DNA of 38,797 nt, from NCBI RefSeq assembly GCF_014845115.1, contig NZ_NKUI01000138.1, positions 1-38,797 of the forward strand, read 5' to 3'. The stretch is from Methylorubrum zatmanii. Its GTDB lineage: Bacteria > Pseudomonadota > Alphaproteobacteria > Rhizobiales > Beijerinckiaceae. This document shows positions 17,949 through 25,387 of this stretch, one piece after another; position 1 is the stretch's first letter, and each line of letters begins with the position of its first letter. Under the pieces are notes generated by a model. That model did not search any database and had not been told where the DNA came from. It saw only the letters and a program-made list of their open reading frames with translations. Made by a program: the position numbers and the translations under genes.

Positions 17949-18887
17949 ATGCCCGAAACGACATCGGCCCCGACAATGCAGGGCCATGGCCGCTACGCCT
18001 ATTCCGCCCTGCCGGATCGGCCCGTCTACGACTGGCCCGGCGGCAGGCGGCTCGCCGTCTACATCGCCCTGAACCTCGAAACCTTCGACTTCGGCGCCGG
18101 CCTCGGAGCCGAACTGGCGCCGGGCGGGCCGCAGCCGGACGTCCTGAACTTCGCCTGGCGCGACTGGGGCAACCGGGTCGGGGCGTGGCGCATCCGCGAC
18201 CTGCTCGACGCACTGGGCCTGCCGGCGAGCATCCTGGTCAACAGCCGGATCTATCGGGATTGCCCTGGCCTGATCGAGGCCTTTCGCGCCCGCGGCGACG
18301 AGATCGTCGGGCACGGCCGCAGCAATGCCGAGCGGCAGGGCACCCTGCCGGAGGCGGAAGAGCGCGCCCTCATCGCCGAGGCGACGGCGGTGCTGACGCG
18401 GGAGGAGGGCAAGGCGCCGGCGGGCTGGCTCGGTCCCTGGATCTCGCAATCGCGGGTCACGCCGGACCTGCTGGCGGAGGCGGGCTACCGCTACCTGCTC
18501 GACTGGTGCCACGACGACCAGCCGGTCTGGTTCGCGACGCGCGACGGCGGACGCATCCTCTCGGTGCCCTATCCGCAGGAACTGAACGACATCCCGGCCA
18601 TCGTCGCCCGCAAGGACACGGGGCGGGAATTCGCCGAGGCCATCGAGGACGCCTTCGAGGAGATGCTCGACCAGTCGCGCCAAGCGCCGCTGGTCATGGG
18701 CATCGCCCTGCATCCCTACATCGTCGGCCAGCCGCACCGGCTGCGTCCCCTGCGGCAGGCCCTCGAACGGATCGCCCGGCACCGGGACACGGTCTGGCTC
18801 ACCACGGCCGGTGCGATCGCGACGCACATCGCCGACTTGGCCGGGGCGACACCGGCTTGCGGCGCGCGCCACCCGTCTTCGGGCTGA
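17949..18887 (+). CDS. Polysaccharide-deacetylase-fold hydrolase, PuuE-like
   Basis: A 312-residue NodB-homology protein of the branch that includes PuuE-type allantoinases and bacterial peptidoglycan-deacetylase homologues. Landmarks are LNLETFDFGAG, GHGRSNAERQ, WLGPWISQSRVTPDLL, DWCHDDQPVWF and ALHPYIVGQPHRL. Classical NodB metal residues are not all present, as in PuuE relatives, so C-N bond hydrolysis of a ureide or cyclic amide is at least as likely as sugar deacetylation. I chose the ATG at 17949, with AGGA at 17937-17940; an alternative ATG at 17895 overlaps the amidase stop (ATGA) and would add 18 residues but has no ribosome site. It ends the operon, and a hairpin follows. Confidence 0.87.
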   Translation: MPETTSAPTMQGHGRYAYSALPDRPVYDWPGGRRLAVYIALNLETFDFGAGLGAELAPGGPQPDVLNFAWRDWGNRVGAWRIRDLLDALGLPASILVNSRIYRDCPGLIEAFRARGDEIVGHGRSNAERQGTLPEAEERALIAEATAVLTREEGKAPAGWLGPWISQSRVTPDLLAEAGYRYLLDWCHDDQPVWFATRDGGRILSVPYPQELNDIPAIVARKDTGREFAEAIEDAFEEMLDQSRQAPLVMGIALHPYIVGQPHRLRPLRQALERIARHRDTVWLTTAGAIATHIADLAGATPACGARHPSSG

Positions 18888-18893
18888 TCCTCC

Positions 18894-18922
18894 CCCGACA
18901 GCTCGTTGACCGGGCTGTCGGG
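18894..18922 (+). terminator. Hairpin terminator of the catabolic operon
   Basis: CCCGACAGC (18894-18902) pairs perfectly with GCTGTCGGG (18914-18922) over an 11-base loop, seven bases after the stop codon of the last operon gene. The T-run is absent, as is common in GC-rich alphaproteobacteria. Confidence 0.55.
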
Positions 18923-18954
18923 CCGGCCATCCCAGGTCCAGGGCTTGGTTGAGA

Positions 18955-19083
18955 TCCGATACGGAATCCGCTTGATCGGAGAGGTCCCGTCTCGGCAAGC
19001 CCGCGCGGCACTCTAAGTCCGCGCGGCGCCTGAGCGAAGCCCAGATCCGCCCTCCCGAAGGGATCGACCGGATTGGGTATGAG
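18955..19083 (+). repeat. Dispersed intergenic repeat, copy A (long form)
   Basis: About 129 bp shared with four other places in the window. The left end holds TCCGCTTGATCGGAG between inverted arms and CTCGGCAAGCCCGCGCGGC; the right end is a palindrome with CCGGATTGGG closing an inner CCCGAAGGG hairpin. This copy has an extra ~17 bases with a second CCGCGCGGC block, as does copy E. Confidence 0.85.
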
Positions 19084-19241
19084 GCCCTTTTCGGCTCCGC
19101 CGGATGCCGGCCCCTCGGGAGCGAAGGGAGATATCGCGTCGTTTCGTGTATGGGGAGCGGCCGGTTTCGGCTGTATCGAGGAGGCATCGCGCCCACCGCA
19201 GCCGAGCCCTCCGCATCTCCCACGAGAGGACGTGCCGCACG

Positions 19242-19484
19242 ATGCCGATCAAGGCCCTGAACGACCGCAAGAAGCTGTCGAGCGATTTCAACGAGGCCAC
19301 CGACGCCTTCATCGATGCGGTGCTCGGGGCGCTTCAGGCCGGCGAGATCCCGCTCGACCTCGCGCGGGCCTACCTCGCCCATCCCGTCGCCATGATGCAT
19401 GCGGACGGCGCGCAGGCCGTCGCCAATTACTTCGAGCGGATCCTGTCGCAGAGGCCCAGGATCGACTGGACACCCGGCGGCTGA
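19242..19484 (+). CDS. Small hypothetical protein, 80 residues
   Basis: An 80-residue protein I do not recognise. It begins MPIKALNDRKKL, is helical by composition (FNEATDAFIDAVLGALQAGE), and contains a MMHADG segment and NYFERIL. There are no Cys, no signal peptide and no membrane segment. The start is preceded by GAGAGGA at 19224-19230, eleven bases upstream. Base composition at the third codon position looks like that of the neighbouring genes, which supports a real gene, and the next gene converges on it across a good hairpin. The frame is open upstream to 19104 but that part is Arg-rich and overlaps no ribosome site. Function unknown. Confidence 0.65.
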   Translation: MPIKALNDRKKLSSDFNEATDAFIDAVLGALQAGEIPLDLARAYLAHPVAMMHADGAQAVANYFERILSQRPRIDWTPGG

Positions 19485-19511
19485 GGGCGCGGATCACCCC
19501 CTCCCCCACGG

Positions 19512-19543
19512 GATCGGCCCCGGCTTCCCGGCCGGGACCGATC
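19512..19543. terminator. Shared hairpin between small gene and Tsx-like porin
   Basis: GATCGGCCCCGGC (19512-19524) pairs with GCCGGGACCGATC (19531-19543) with one mismatch across a six-base loop, in the middle of the 84-bp gap between two converging stops. A probable bidirectional terminator. Confidence 0.6.
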
Positions 19544-19568
19544 GAGGTCGGGCGTTGTCCCGCCGCTC

Positions 19569-20534
19569 TCAGAAGACGTGGATCGAGACACCGGCGAGGA
19601 AGGTTTTCTCCTCGGAACCCGGCACCGTGGCGCTGCTGTTGCCGAACTTGTTCAGCCAATATTGAAAGCCGACGAAGGCATCGAGCTTGCCGGGCTGGTT
19701 CCAGACGAGCTTGCCCACATCGAGCACGAGGTTGGTGCGCGACAGGAACTCGATCTCGGTCTTGGCGCCGAAGCCGTCCTTGCCCTTGGGCAGATTGACG
19801 TTGTTGAAGCCGGCGAGGCTGAGCGGCAGGCCGGTGAAGGGCAGCGGGAAGTTGTAGACCAGTTCGAAATGCGGGACCGCGTCGAACTCGACGCTGCGGA
19901 AGGGTTCGGTCACGAAGCCGTTGCGGTTCCATTCCTTCTGGACATAGACGCCCAGGTTCATGAAGCCGGCCGGCACGTCGAAGGAGAAGACCGCGCCGGC
20001 GAGCAGCTTGCGCGTCTCGGGGCCGAACTGGGTGTTCTTGGTGCTGGCGTCGAAGCCGTAGCCGAGCGAGACGTTCTTCACCAAGCCGGCAATGCTGAAG
20101 ACGTTGGTTTTGAAGATCTCGTTGCCGCCGAGCGTGCCGCGATACAGGCCGTAGGCTTCGGTCGCGCCGTAATCGAACAGGCCGAAGCGCGGGGCGCCGG
20201 TTCCGGCCGGATCCTGCGAGCCGGATTGCAGGATGTCGAGGGAGAAGAAGTTGGTGCCGTAGGCCCAGGCGTCGGCATGCGAGATGTTGAGCACGTTCTT
20301 CGGGATCGAGCGACCGGCGAGGGAGGTGCCGGCCCGGCCACCGGTCACGCCCGGCTCACGCGCATCCGCCAGATAAAAATAGCTCACCTGCGTGTCTGAG
20401 AAGAGGAAGAAGGACGGCGCTGCCGCCGGCACAGGCGGTGCATCCTTCTTAGGCAGGTCGGCGGCGGCGGCGGCACAGGCGAAAGTCGCACCGGCCGCGA
20501 ACGAGACGAACCGAGACAGCGATAAACGAGACAT
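19569..20534 (-). CDS. Tsx/OmpK-like outer-membrane channel protein
   Basis: A 321-residue outer-membrane beta-barrel. Residues 1-25 form a Sec signal peptide (hydrophobic SFAAGATFACAAAAA, likely cut before Asp26), followed by a short Lys/Pro linker. The segment NISHADAWAYGTNFFSLDIL, then VSLGYGFDASTKNTQFGP, KEWNRNGF, PKGKDGFGAKTEIEFLSRT and FVGFQYWLNKFGN, are hallmarks of the Tsx-like family of rhizobial type, by my memory of that family. The C-terminus ends in Phe, as expected for barrel insertion. Tsx channels pass nucleosides; alphaproteobacterial homologues may carry other nitrogenous solutes. Its position next to C-N hydrolase genes makes it a candidate uptake pore for their substrate, which is inference. 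Confidence 0.85.
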   Translation of the reverse strand: MSRLSLSRFVSFAAGATFACAAAAADLPKKDAPPVPAAAPSFFLFSDTQVSYFYLADAREPGVTGGRAGTSLAGRSIPKNVLNISHADAWAYGTNFFSLDILQSGSQDPAGTGAPRFGLFDYGATEAYGLYRGTLGGNEIFKTNVFSIAGLVKNVSLGYGFDASTKNTQFGPETRKLLAGAVFSFDVPAGFMNLGVYVQKEWNRNGFVTEPFRSVEFDAVPHFELVYNFPLPFTGLPLSLAGFNNVNLPKGKDGFGAKTEIEFLSRTNLVLDVGKLVWNQPGKLDAFVGFQYWLNKFGNSSATVPGSEEKTFLAGVSIHVF

Positions 20535-20556
20535 GACCTTGGAGCCCCCTTTTCTC

Positions 20557-20574
20557 CCGAAGATTGATCTTCGG
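20557..20574 (-). promoter_or_regulatory. Small palindrome in the porin leader
   Basis: CCGAAGAT and ATCTTCGG form a perfect 8-bp stem with a two-base loop, 23 bases upstream of the porin start. Next to it is an AT-rich block (20575-20660, including TTTATATA at 20575-20582) that looks like the porin promoter. The palindrome could be an operator or an mRNA leader hairpin. Confidence 0.4.
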
Positions 20575-20808
20575 TTTATATAAAATATCCTTTGATAATC
20601 ACAGCCGTTATATTATGCAGTCCGCTCAAGAGAAAAGCGATTGATGACAAAATAAAATGCACCCGCTTCAGAGGGCTGTGTGGTGCCGCCTTCCGATACT
20701 ACCTGAACGCGAGACGAATCCAGCACTAAGTTGCCGATCGTCATGCCGTCACCCGGGAAAAGCCGCCCCCGATGTCACGTAACCTTTGTTTCGGACAGGC
20801 AGGAGGCG

Positions 20809-20920
20809 GATGAGATGGGATCCGCTTGATCGAAGCGATCCCGTATCGGCAAGCCCGCTCGGCCAGCCCGAGCGATGTCCCAATCCGCCATGCCGAAGGG
20901 ATATCGGGGGGCGGATCATA
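20809..20920 (+). repeat. Dispersed intergenic repeat, copy B (short form)
   Basis: About 112 bp matching copies A and D: ATCCGCTTGATCG, TATCGGCAAGCCCGC, and CCAATCCGCCATGCCGAAGG near the end. The right terminus is degraded compared with A and D. Confidence 0.75.
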
Positions 20921-20926
20921 CCGAAG

Positions 20927-21036
20927 CCGGGTGATTCCTCAGGATGGCGGGCTGGGGTTCAACGCGAGAACGGTTCGCTCGAACGCCGTCTGGGCCTGCC
21001 GATACGGGCCGCGCCTCGACCAGGCGGATGTCGCAT
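20927..21036 (-). repeat. Dispersed intergenic repeat, copy C (short form, inverted)
   Basis: The reverse complement of the same family: AGGATGGCGGGCTGGGG, CGCTCGAACGCCG, GGGCCTGCCGATACGGG and AGGCGGATGTCGCAT align with copy D read backwards. It is diverged. With copy B only six bases away it makes a tail-to-tail inverted pair. Confidence 0.65.
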
Positions 21037-21175
21037 CGCTTCGGGGATGCGCCTCCGCGAGCTTTTCACGTGGCGCCATCCCGCGAAGCGGAGGGCTCCG
21101 GCCGCATGGTGAGCGCGGCGGCGTTCCCCAGGATCGGCGCCGTGGAGGGTCGTGCGCGGGACAGGCCCCCGACCG

Positions 21176-21612
21176 CAACGTCGGATCAGTGCCTCCGTTG
21201 CGGCCGGCGTCATCCCCCGGCCCGGCACGATGCCGAGGACGACCCGGCCGGGGAAGAGCGCCCCGAACGTTCCGAAGGCATGGGCAGTGATGGGCGGCGA
21301 TGGAAGGAGGGTAAGCGGCAGGTCGGCATGAGCCGCTCGTGCCACGACGACGCAGCCGGCCCGCGCCCCGAGCGCCCCATTCATACCCAATCCGGGCGAT
21401 CCCTTCGGGATGGCGGATTGGGGCTTCGCTCAGGCGCCGCGCGGACTTATAGCGCCGCGCGGGCCTGCCGATACGGGAACCGCTCCGATCAAGCGGATGC
21501 CGTAGTCGCCGATGAAGACGGAATCGAAGCCGGAGGCCTCCGCTTCAACCGAGAAATCGAGCATCGGGCGCGGCCCGAACCGATCCGCGGAGGCCTTGCA
21601 TCCGAGCGTCAG
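21176..21612 (-). pseudogene. Decayed FGD-like LLM flavin oxidoreductase, split by repeat E
   Basis: Minus-strand sequence on both sides of repeat E resembles F420-dependent glucose-6-phosphate-dehydrogenase-like (LLM) proteins. From about 21612 to 21505 it reads LGCKASADRFGPRPMLDFSV then EAEASGFDSVFIGDY, matching the family N-terminus. From about 21375 to 21180 it reads PITAHAFGTFGALFPGRVVL then GIVPG, matching the later segment that ends in a GVGTG-like loop. About a dozen expected residues at the junction and the whole C-terminal part are missing. The first fragment follows immediately after hyuA, so this was probably the third gene of the hyuB-hyuA operon. Assignment is by eye. Confidence 0.65.
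21381..21504 (-). repeat. Dispersed intergenic repeat, copy E (long form, inside a gene remnant)
   Basis: About 124 bp, the reverse complement of copy A with the same extra block (TATAAGTCCGCGCGGCGCC on the minus strand against CTAAGTCCGCGCGGCGCC in A). Both ends share the TCATACCCAATCCG and CCGCTTGATCGG termini. It lies between two matching halves of the FGD-like remnant. Confidence 0.85.
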
Positions 21613-23660
21613 CAGGCAGCCTCCTCGCGGATGATCATCTGGCCCGTGGGGTCCATGGCGCAGATCTGTCCCGGCAGGACCAGGGTGGTGGTGGTCGCCT
21701 CCTCGACGAGGGCCGGACCCAAGACGGTCTGGCCGGGGCGTAGGCCCTCGCGGCGATAGACCGGGCTGTCGGCCCAGCCCTGACCATCGAGATACAGGGG
21801 CCGGTGCCGGTCCGGCACCGGCGGCGCGCTGCTGCGATCGGTGCTGCGCGGCACGGGCACGGTCTCGACCGGCGCCTCGACCTGCAGGTGGATCGTGGTC
21901 AGCTCGGCGGCGACGCCGGGCAGGTCGAAGGTGAAGGCCTTCCGATGGGCGGCGTGGAACCGCTCCAGCACCTCCGCCGGCGAGGAATCGGGCGGGCAGT
22001 CGAAGGCGACGCTATGCTCCTGGTTGCGGTAGCGGCCCTCGACGAGGGGGGTCAGCACCAGCGTCTCCGCGTCGTCGACACCGAAATAGGCCGCCGCCTC
22101 CTTCGCCAGCTCGGCGAACAGGGCCGGCAGCCGCTCGGCCAGCCCGTCGTCGATGCCCGCGAGGATCATGCGGCGCAGGTCGATCCGCGGGCGCGCCGCG
22201 AGCATCCCCCAGGCCGAGAAGATGCCGGGCTGAGTCGGGATGATGCAGGCGCGCACGCTCATCTCCCGGGCGAGCTTGGCGGCGAGCAGCGGCCCGGCGC
22301 CCCCGGAGACGAGGAGGGCGAAGTCCCGCGGGTCGTGGCCGCGCTGGATGCTGATCAGCTTCAGGGCGCTGATCATGGTCTCCTCGGCCACCTCGATCAG
22401 GGCGGAGGCCGCTTCCTCCACGCTCATGCCGAGGGGGTCGGCGATGGTGGCCACGGCCCGGCGCGCCGCCTCCCGGTCGAGGGCGATGCGGCCCTCGCCG
22501 AAGGTGGCCGGATCGATCACGCCGGTGACGAGCTTGGCGTCGGTCACGGTCGGCCGGGTGCCGCCGAGGCCATAGCAGGCGGGGCCGGGATTCGAGCCGG
22601 CGCTGTGCGGGCCGACGCGCAGGCGGTTGCCCGCGTCGAGCCAGGCGATGGAGCCGCCGCCGGCACCGACCTCGACGATGTCCACCACCGGCACCTGTAC
22701 GGTGTAGCCGGGGGAGGTGCGGGTCTTCTCGAGCTTGTAGTCGGGAGCGAGGCTCGGCTGCCCGCCGCGGATCACCGAGCATTTCGCCGTGGTGCCGCCG
22801 ACATCGAGATAGATCAGGTCGGGCTCGTCCAGCACCTGCGCGATGCGCGCCGCGCCGGCCACGCCCCCGGCCGGGCCGGATTCGATCAGGGTGAGGGGCG
22901 CCCGCGCCGCCTGGTCGAAGCGGGCGATGCCGCCGTTCGACTGCATGGCGTAATAGGGGCCCGCGAGACGGCCCCCGGCCAGCGAGCGTTCGAGATTGGC
23001 GAAGTAGCGCTGCACGATCGGCTGGACGTAGGCGTTGAGCGCCACGGTGTTGGAGCGCTCGTATTCGCGCCATTGCCGCGAGATCTCGTGGCTGGCGCAG
23101 ACCGTCACGTTCGGCAGGCATGCGCGCAGGATCTGCGCACAGCGCTCCTCGTGGGCCGGATTGGCGTAGCTGTGCAGGAGCACGATGCCGATCGTCTCGA
23201 CGCCCTGCGCCCTGCAGGCCTCGGCGCAGGCGCGCACGTCGTCCTCGTTCAGGGGCTCCACCACCGCGCCGGCCGCGTTCAGGCGCTCGCTGACCTCGAA
23301 GCGGAGATGGCGCGGCACGAAGGCGTCGGGCGTCTTCGCACGCAGATTGTAGAGATCGGGGCGCGTACCCCGGCCGATGGCGAGCACGTCGCGGAAGCCG
23401 CGGGTGGTCAGCAAAGCCGTGCGCACGCCCTTACGCTCGGTGATGGCGTTGATGACCGTGGTGCCGCCATGGACGAAGAAGCGCACCTCGGTAGGGTCGA
23501 GGCCCTGGCTCTCCCCCGCTCGGGCGATGGCGTCCATCACGCCGCGGGACTGGTCGTCGGTGGTGGTGAGCACCTTGGCGGTGTAGAGCCGGCCCTCGCG
23601 CTCGTCATAGCCGATCAGATCGGTGAAGGTGCCGCCGACATCGGTTGCGAGACGGATCAT
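21609..23660 (-). CDS. hyuA: Hydantoinase/5-oxoprolinase subunit A, pair 1
   Basis: A 683-residue HyuA-family subunit with the ATP-binding actin-fold motif DVGGTFTD at residues 7-14, an FVHGGTTVINAI segment, DVGGTTAKCS in the second ATPase half, and the C-terminal PALVEEATTTTLVLPGQ. Together with HyuB it uses ATP to open cyclic amides such as N-methylhydantoin or 5-oxoproline; which substrate cannot be told from sequence. The start at 23660 overlaps the HyuB stop as ATGA, so subunits are co-translated. The length is the usual ~680-700. A decayed flavin-oxidoreductase gene follows on the same strand. A LysR gene is divergent from this pair. Confidence 0.92.
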   Translation of the reverse strand: MIRLATDVGGTFTDLIGYDEREGRLYTAKVLTTTDDQSRGVMDAIARAGESQGLDPTEVRFFVHGGTTVINAITERKGVRTALLTTRGFRDVLAIGRGTRPDLYNLRAKTPDAFVPRHLRFEVSERLNAAGAVVEPLNEDDVRACAEACRAQGVETIGIVLLHSYANPAHEERCAQILRACLPNVTVCASHEISRQWREYERSNTVALNAYVQPIVQRYFANLERSLAGGRLAGPYYAMQSNGGIARFDQAARAPLTLIESGPAGGVAGAARIAQVLDEPDLIYLDVGGTTAKCSVIRGGQPSLAPDYKLEKTRTSPGYTVQVPVVDIVEVGAGGGSIAWLDAGNRLRVGPHSAGSNPGPACYGLGGTRPTVTDAKLVTGVIDPATFGEGRIALDREAARRAVATIADPLGMSVEEAASALIEVAEETMISALKLISIQRGHDPRDFALLVSGGAGPLLAAKLAREMSVRACIIPTQPGIFSAWGMLAARPRIDLRRMILAGIDDGLAERLPALFAELAKEAAAYFGVDDAETLVLTPLVEGRYRNQEHSVAFDCPPDSSPAEVLERFHAAHRKAFTFDLPGVAAELTTIHLQVEAPVETVPVPRSTDRSSAPPVPDRHRPLYLDGQGWADSPVYRREGLRPGQTVLGPALVEEATTTTLVLPGQICAMDPTGQMIIREEAAC

Positions 23661-25387
23661 GCGTGCAAGGCCTCCGGGGCCGCATCCGAGGGGCCGGTCC
23701 GGCCGTAGAGGCGCAGGGCCTCGTCAGGGGTGAGGAAGCCGTCGGCGATGTCCGCGGCGATGGCGGCGCCGTCCCGCTCGGCGGAGGGCCCCCAGCCGCC
23801 GCCGCCGCCGGTCCGGATGCGCACCACGTCGGCGCGGTTCAGGGCCCGGGGCGGCGAGCGGGTCAGCGCGGTGCGGCCCCCTTCGGGCGAGAGCAGGTCG
23901 AGCCCGTTGCAGCTTCCGTCCGCGCCGCCTTCCATGCCCCAGGGGGCGGTGCGGGTGCGCCCGATGCCGCAATGGACCTGCGCCGTGTCGCTCAGGATCT
24001 CGTAGTCGCGCACCAGCCCGAACCCGCCGCGGAAGCGGCCGGCGCCGGTGCCTCCGGCGGTGTTGTAGGCATATTGGCGGACGAGGAGCGGGAACTTGGT
24101 CTCGATGACCTCGACCGAGTAATTGTAGGTGTCGCCGTCGGTGAGCGCGATCAGGCCGCTGGCGCCGTCCCGGTCGCGGCAGGCGCCCCAGCCGCCGTGA
24201 TGCGGCTCGATATGCACGAAGGGCCGGCCGTCGCCGCCCTCGCCCGCGATGTAGGTGACGCAGAGGCTGGTGTAGGAACCCGCCGACATCCGCTCGGGCA
24301 CGAGGCCGGCCACCGCCTTCCAGAGCAGTTCGGAGGCGTGGACCGAGCCCTCGTAGTACCAGCCGGTGGGCGAGGGCTTCTCCGCCGTGAACAGGGTGCC
24401 GGCCTCGGCCACGACGGTGAGGGGCCGGAACCAGCCCTCGTTCGAGGGCTCGTGCGGGGCGACCAGCGCCTTGAACACGGTCTTGACTGCGGATTCGAGG
24501 GCGCCGCGGGAGCAGTTGATCGGCCCGGGCCGGGCAGCGGGGCAGCCGGTGTAATCGACGGTCATCGTGTCGCCGCGGATCGTCACGGCGACCTGCGTGG
24601 CGATGGCCGCGTCCGTGGCGCCGTCACCGTCGATGACGTCCGTGGCGCGGTAGGTGCCGTCCGGCAGGGCGGCGATGGCGGCGCGGGCGCGGGCCTCGCT
24701 GTCGTCGAGCAGCCGGTCGATCGAGGCCTGCGTCACGGGCAGGCCGTAGCGTCCCACGATCTCGAGCATCCGCTTCTCGGCCACGCGCAAGGTCGCGACC
24801 TGAGCGTTGAGGTCGCCCAGCGCGAGATCGGGCATGCGCACGTTCTCGGTGATGATGCGGACGATCTCCGGGATCAGGACGTCGCCCCGGGCGATGCGGA
24901 TGCCGGGCAGGCGCAGCCCCTCCTGGAACACGGAACCGGCGTCCGGCGGCAGGCTGCCCGGAACCGCGCCGCCGACATCGAGCCAATGGGCGACGTTGAC
25001 CGCGAAGGCGATCACCCGGCCGTCGAAGAAGATCGGCCGGACCAGGGCGAAGTCGCAGGCATGGGTGCCGCCGCTGAACGGATCGTTGGTCACCAGCATG
25101 TCTCCGGGCGCCAGGTCGTCGCCGAACCGACGCATCAGCGCGCGGACCTGGGTCGAGAAGGTGCCGGTGAACAGGGTGATGCCGTTGGCCTGGGCGACGA
25201 GCGCGCCGTCGGCGCGGCAGAGGCCGCAGGCGAAATCCAGCACCTCGTAGATGACCGGGCTCATGCTGGTGCGGGCCATCACGATGGCCATCTCATCGAC
25301 GGCCGACAGCAGCTTGCCCTGAATGATCTCGTGGGTCACGGCGGTCAGCTCCGCCGTTCCCTCGAAGGCCGGAGGGGGTGTCGACAT
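23657..25387 (-). CDS. hyuB: Hydantoinase/5-oxoprolinase subunit B, pair 1
   Basis: A 576-residue HyuB-family subunit. Recognisable segments are SPVIYEVLDFACGLC, a NDPFSGGTHACDF segment with the conserved Asn-Asp-Pro and Gly-Gly-Thr-His, GGAVPGSLPPDAGSVFQEGL, and EPHHGGWGACRDRDG. HyuB carries much of the hydrolytic site of these ATP-dependent cyclic-amide hydrolases. It is the first gene of the pair, and its stop overlaps the HyuA start by four bases. The region upstream (25388-25936) separates it from a divergently transcribed LysR regulator, the classic arrangement for inducible control. Family assignment is firm. Confidence 0.92.
   Translation of the reverse strand: MSTPPPAFEGTAELTAVTHEIIQGKLLSAVDEMAIVMARTSMSPVIYEVLDFACGLCRADGALVAQANGITLFTGTFSTQVRALMRRFGDDLAPGDMLVTNDPFSGGTHACDFALVRPIFFDGRVIAFAVNVAHWLDVGGAVPGSLPPDAGSVFQEGLRLPGIRIARGDVLIPEIVRIITENVRMPDLALGDLNAQVATLRVAEKRMLEIVGRYGLPVTQASIDRLLDDSEARARAAIAALPDGTYRATDVIDGDGATDAAIATQVAVTIRGDTMTVDYTGCPAARPGPINCSRGALESAVKTVFKALVAPHEPSNEGWFRPLTVVAEAGTLFTAEKPSPTGWYYEGSVHASELLWKAVAGLVPERMSAGSYTSLCVTYIAGEGGDGRPFVHIEPHHGGWGACRDRDGASGLIALTDGDTYNYSVEVIETKFPLLVRQYAYNTAGGTGAGRFRGGFGLVRDYEILSDTAQVHCGIGRTRTAPWGMEGGADGSCNGLDLLSPEGGRTALTRSPPRALNRADVVRIRTGGGGGWGPSAERDGAAIAADIADGFLTPDEALRLYGRTGPSDAAPEALHA

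Larger units (their letters stand above)
18888..19241. other. Intergenic interval with hairpin and repeat
   Basis: This 354-bp interval holds the operon hairpin and repeat copy A. From 19085 to 19241 I see no repeat or gene; it should carry the promoter of the small gene at 19242. Confidence 0.5.
20535..21608. other. Long intergenic region: porin promoter, three repeats, split gene
   Basis: This 1,074-bp stretch has no intact gene. From left to right it holds the AT-rich porin promoter (about 20557-20660), unassigned sequence to 20808, repeat copy B, repeat copy C in the opposite orientation, unassigned sequence at 21037-21175, and a decayed FGD-like gene interrupted by repeat copy E. Confidence 0.6.

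Noticed and set aside
21804..23708. 634-codon plus-strand frame opposite hyuA pair 1
   Set aside because: An antisense shadow of hyuA, with no ribosome site; hyuA has full family motifs.
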